A stretch of 10,530 bases of DNA from contig CAZWCX010000195.1 in NCBI GenBank assembly GCA_964632945.1, positions 1 through 10,530 on the forward strand, written 5' to 3'. Every line of letters begins with the position of its first letter. The stretch's first letter is position 1. A model generated the notes under the pieces. That model made no database searches. It worked only from the letters and a program-made list of their open reading frames with translations, and was not told the origin of the DNA. The translations under genes were made by a program, and so were the position numbers. Source of the stretch: CAZWCX01 sp964632945. Lineage in GTDB: Bacteria; Planctomycetota; MHYJ01; WSZJ01; CAZWCX01. This document shows positions 8,388 through 10,530 of this stretch, piece by piece.

Positions 8388-8416
8388 CCCGTCCGGTTGC
8401 CTGTAAGGGTGTTTCC

Positions 8417-8593
8417 ATGGCTGATCCGGACTCGTCCACCCCGGAACCCGCGCCGAGAGGATTTGCGGTCGTCTTCTGGGCCTACGCCGCCTCCGTCCAG
8501 TTCCTTTACCTGGTCGACTTCCTTCCCCGCATCTCGGCCTCGTCCGCGGCCTTTCGTCGACTGGTCGATCGCTTGCCGGACTGGATGAGGTAA
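8417..8593 (+). CDS. Small single-helix membrane protein, 58 residues
   Basis: I recognise no family. The protein has a proline-rich acidic start (MADPDSSTPEPAPRG), one hydrophobic helix from about residue 16 to 35 (FAVVFWAYAASVQFLYLVDF), and a positively charged amphipathic tail (RISASSAAFRRLVDRLPDWMR). Third codon positions are mostly G or C, as in neighbouring genes, which supports real coding. ATG 8417 is chosen because it follows AAGG (8405-8408) at about 8 bases and a candidate promoter. An upstream in-frame extension to 8243 would run through non-coding-like sequence. The gene ends 4 bases before the GTG of the glycosyltransferase-like gene, and its last codons carry that gene's ribosome-binding site, so the two are probably translated together. 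It may be an accessory subunit of, or a regulator for, that membrane protein; this is inference. Confidence 0.6.
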   Translation: MADPDSSTPEPAPRGFAVVFWAYAASVQFLYLVDFLPRISASSAAFRRLVDRLPDWMR

Positions 8594-8597
8594 CCTC

Positions 8598-10430
8598 GTG
8601 GCAACCTGGACCGGCCTGCTCTTTCTCCTTCTGTATGCGCCGGCGGTCCTGGGATCCGGTCGCTTCCTGCTGCGGCGTTTCGGCGTCGAGACCTCGTGGC
8701 CGGACTCCGCCCGCTGGTCGCTCGAGATCGCGCTCGGTTCGGGTGGCCTTGCCGTCGCCACCGCCGGTCTGGCGCACGCCGGACTGGCAAGGCCACCGTT
8801 CCTGTGGGGATTCCTGGTCCTGACCGGTGCCGCGGGGCTCCATTGCCTGGCGAAGCTTCGATTCCCGCCCACCGCGCTCGCCGTCACCACGCTTTCCCCC
8901 GGCGCAGGCGCGCCCGGCTGGATCGAGCGGATCGGTCCGGCGGCGCTGGGAGTCGTCTTCCTCCTGAATCTCGCCGCGTGCCTGGCGCCGCCGGCCAATT
9001 ACGACTCGCTCATGTATCACCTCGCCGTCCCGAGAATCCACCTCGAAGCGGGCGGGATCGTTGAACGACCCGATCTCGTACTCTCCTACGCCTGTGGTCA
9101 TCTGCACATGCTGTTCCTGCTCGGTCTGGGAACGGCGGGCGAACCCGCCTGTGCCGGGATCGTCGCGTTGGCCAATCTGGGCCTGCTACTCGGCCTGCTC
9201 GGCGCGGCGCGGCACTCCGGACTGAAAGAGACCGCCTGGGTCGCCCCGCTGGCGCTGCTGGCGACCCCGTTCTTCGGGCTCTACGGCAAGAACCTGGAAG
9301 TGGATCTGGCGCTCGCCCATTCCCTGGTCCTGGCTCTGTTGTGCTTCCAGCAGTGGATGCGCGATCGCGCTCTTGCCACGCTCGCCCTGACCGCGGTCTT
9401 GGCCGGACTCGCCGGCGGATTCAAGTACACCGGGTACCTGGGGATTCCGTTCCTGCTGACCGCGCGGATCTGGCTCGAGTTGCGCTCTGGAGAAGGAAGA
9501 GTCGACCGCAGGCTGATCCGCGATCTGGCCCTGCTGGTTGCGGTGCCCATCCTGGTCAACCTTCCGCTGCTCCTGCGCAACGCCCTGTGGACGGGGAATC
9601 CGCTTTATCCCTACCTGAGCGGAGTTTTCGGCGGGTCGCCGGTCGCCGGTCGCCAGGCATCGAACCCTGGCGGGCTTCGCCTGGCGGACTTTCCGTCCAT
9701 GACCTGGAATCTGTTCGTTCGGGACCTGAGGGTCGGTCCGATATTCGCGATCTTCCTTCCGGCCCTGGTGCTGGCGCGGCCGCGGCCGGCCCATGTCGCC
9801 CTGGGGTTGGGGCTGGCTGCCCTGGCGCTGCCCGTCCTGTTCCTCCTGTGCCCGAGCTACTGGCGTTGGAACCTGGGCCGCTTCCAGGCCCCGTTCCTGG
9901 TGCCGCTCTGCGTAGCGGTCGCCGTGGCCTTCACGGGGCTGCTTCGTTCCGGACGCGGCTTGCGCGCGGCCGCGATCGCGTTCTTGTGCGCCAACCTGCT
10001 GTTGGGGATCGCCCTGTTCGCCGGCGCGACCGTGCGGAGACTCCCGGCCGCCCTCGGGTTCGAGACCCGGGAAGCCTATCTCGCGCGGGAATTGCCGGCA
10101 TGGCGGGGATGGCAATTCCTCAATCGCGAGGTCCCGCCCGGCGTCTTGATCGGGCTGGTCGACCCGATCAGCTACTATGTCCGCCCCCCGTTCGAGGTGC
10201 TCGAGAGTTACCACGTCCACTTGAATCTGGACGCCTTTCCCGATGCCGGTTCGCTGCGGGACGAGCTGCGGCGACGCGGCATCTCGTACCTCGCCGTGAC
10301 GCGGGATCGGCGCGACATCAACACCCTGCCGTTCTGGGAGTTCATCGAGCGCCACCCCGACCTGCTCGACGACACCGCGGCAGAGCGGGTGTTCGCCGAC
10401 GAGGCCTACCAGGTTTTCCGGCTGCGCTAG
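8598..10430 (+). CDS. Polytopic GT-C-like membrane glycosyltransferase family protein
   Basis: This 610-residue protein has about ten or more hydrophobic segments over residues 1-475 and a soluble C-terminal domain (about 498-610). It resembles ArnT/PMT-like GT-C proteins that use polyprenyl-phosphate sugars. The first large loop carries NYDSLMYHLAVPRIHLEAG (134-152), where D136 sits at the place of the usual catalytic or metal-binding aspartate. Further family-like segments are AGLAGGFKYTGYLGIPFLL (269-287) and LLRNALWTGNPLYPYL (325-340). The tail contains LARELPAWRGWQFLNREVPPGVLIGLV (495-521) and RRRGISYLAVTRDR (558-571), matching the usual extracytoplasmic domain of this family. Donor, acceptor and glycan are unknown. 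GTG start at 8598 is supported by GAGG (8587-8590), 7 bases upstream. The TAG stop lies within a 49-base repeat. No other glycan gene is present in the window to suggest a pathway. Confidence 0.82.
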   Translation: MATWTGLLFLLLYAPAVLGSGRFLLRRFGVETSWPDSARWSLEIALGSGGLAVATAGLAHAGLARPPFLWGFLVLTGAAGLHCLAKLRFPPTALAVTTLSPGAGAPGWIERIGPAALGVVFLLNLAACLAPPANYDSLMYHLAVPRIHLEAGGIVERPDLVLSYACGHLHMLFLLGLGTAGEPACAGIVALANLGLLLGLLGAARHSGLKETAWVAPLALLATPFFGLYGKNLEVDLALAHSLVLALLCFQQWMRDRALATLALTAVLAGLAGGFKYTGYLGIPFLLTARIWLELRSGEGRVDRRLIRDLALLVAVPILVNLPLLLRNALWTGNPLYPYLSGVFGGSPVAGRQASNPGGLRLADFPSMTWNLFVRDLRVGPIFAIFLPALVLARPRPAHVALGLGLAALALPVLFLLCPSYWRWNLGRFQAPFLVPLCVAVAVAFTGLLRSGRGLRAAAIAFLCANLLLGIALFAGATVRRLPAALGFETREAYLARELPAWRGWQFLNREVPPGVLIGLVDPISYYVRPPFEVLESYHVHLNLDAFPDAGSLRDELRRRGISYLAVTRDRRDINTLPFWEFIERHPDLLDDTAAERVFADEAYQVFRLR

Positions 10431-10474
10431 CCCGGTCTCTTGACGAACCGCTTCGCGGTTCGCGAACAATCAGG
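10426..10474. repeat. 49-base hairpin repeat, copy 1
   Basis: This unit starts with GCTAGCCCGG (10426-10435) and ends in ACAATCAGG. In its middle, CGAACCGC (10444-10451), loop TTC and GCGGTTCG (10455-10462) form a perfect 8-base-pair hairpin. It is directly followed by copy 2 with the loop at the same offset (26 bases from the unit start), and the two match at about 40 of 49 positions. Its 5' arm beyond the core stem has decayed. The TAG within GCTAGC is the stop codon of the upstream gene. There is no T-run, so a simple terminator is unlikely. Confidence 0.75.
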
Positions 10475-10523
10475 GCTAGCCCGGATTATTCGCGGACAGC
10501 TTCGCTGTTCGCGAACAATCCGG
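10475..10523. repeat. 49-base hairpin repeat, copy 2 (long palindrome)
   Basis: The unit starts with GCTAGCCCGG (10475-10484). From 10481 to 10523 it folds into a 20-pair stem around a TTC loop (10501-10503). Only one pair is mismatched (A10488 opposite C10516) and one is a G-T wobble (10495 with 10509). Relative to copy 1, the third pair from the loop is changed on both arms (C-G to A-T), keeping the stem paired. The 3' arm (TTCGCGAACAATC) is common to both copies. This looks like a REP- or MITE-like palindromic element; whether the array continues beyond the window cannot be seen. Confidence 0.75.
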
Positions 10524-10530
10524 CTCCGTC

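Larger units (their letters stand above)
7970..8416. other. 447-base gene-free region
   Basis: Open frames here on both strands give arginine-, proline- and glycine-rich products with no family resemblance, so I see no credible gene. The region holds a small CCGAC/GTCGG hairpin (8000-8013), a three-copy 14-base repeat (8030-8065), a GC-rich hairpin (8221-8239), an AT-rich patch (8281-8305) standing out from the surroundings, and an inverted repeat GTTTCG/CGAAAC with a 7-base loop (8310-8328). A promoter-like pair lies at 8359-8387. No tRNA or known riboswitch is recognisable. Confidence 0.6.

Noticed and set aside
8378..8400. TGGCATTCT...GTTGCC resembling a sigma-54 promoter
   Set aside because: The GG and GC elements are about 17 bases apart instead of the required 10.
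8058..8406. Short + strand frames in the intergenic region (8058-8294 and 8116-8406)
   Set aside because: Low-complexity R/P/S-rich products with no ribosome-binding site or family resemblance.
10444..10462. Hairpin after the GT-C gene as an intrinsic terminator
   Set aside because: No T-run follows, and it is one unit of a tandem palindromic repeat, so the repeat explanation is preferred. A side role in termination cannot be excluded.

Overview
The window is GC-rich bacterial chromosomal DNA (by eye roughly two thirds G+C, with G or C at most third codon positions). All supported genes lie on the + strand. Domain content fits a Gram-negative bacterium of the Planctomycetota or a similar deep-branching group: a DUF4129/DUF4350/MoxR cassette, an FHA-GAF-HD-GYP fusion, a PF10023 zinc-protease lipoprotein and a GT-C-like membrane protein with a YDSLMYHL motif. 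That placement is an inference; no rRNA, tRNA or marker gene is present to settle it. I see no phage gene, transposase, CRISPR array or toxin-antitoxin pair.

Region 1 (1-1442): an amidase_2/PGRP-fold protein whose expected zinc-ligand positions are all substituted, coupled by a 4-base GTGA overlap to a six-helix membrane protein with the LYYDIRMRTEGFDLE C-terminal signature.

Region 2 (1439-4894): a likely promoter overlapping the previous stop codon leads into three tightly packed genes: a DUF4129 membrane protein, a DUF4350 membrane protein and a MoxR AAA+ ATPase (3-base gap, then a 4-base ATGA overlap). Together they resemble an envelope-associated MoxR chaperone cassette. The DUF58/VWA and transglutaminase genes that often accompany it are not here.

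Region 3 (4895-7969): a promoter with a good -10 box and 17-base spacing, then a leader of about 155 bases, then an FHA-GAF-HD-GYP signalling protein with all HD-GYP metal-site residues (predicted cyclic-di-GMP phosphodiesterase). Four bases later comes a lipoprotein zinc peptidase (HETTH). A strong hairpin straddles the end of the peptidase gene.

Region 4 (7970-8416): 447 bases with no credible gene. It holds a decaying 14-base tandem repeat, a GC-rich hairpin, an AT-rich patch and a promoter-like pair next to the following gene.

Region 5 (8417-10530): a 58-residue single-helix protein and, 4 bases later, a 610-residue polytopic GT-C-like glycosyltransferase. The latter's stop codon lies inside the first of two 49-base tandem repeats. 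Each repeat carries a TTC-loop hairpin, and one stem pair is changed in a compensatory way between the copies. This repeat is the most unusual non-coding structure seen.

I find no complete novel defence or mobile system. The items most worth a second look are the metal-ligand-less amidase fold, the 49-base hairpin repeat, and the pairing of a phosphopeptide/c-di-GMP signalling protein with an envelope peptidase.
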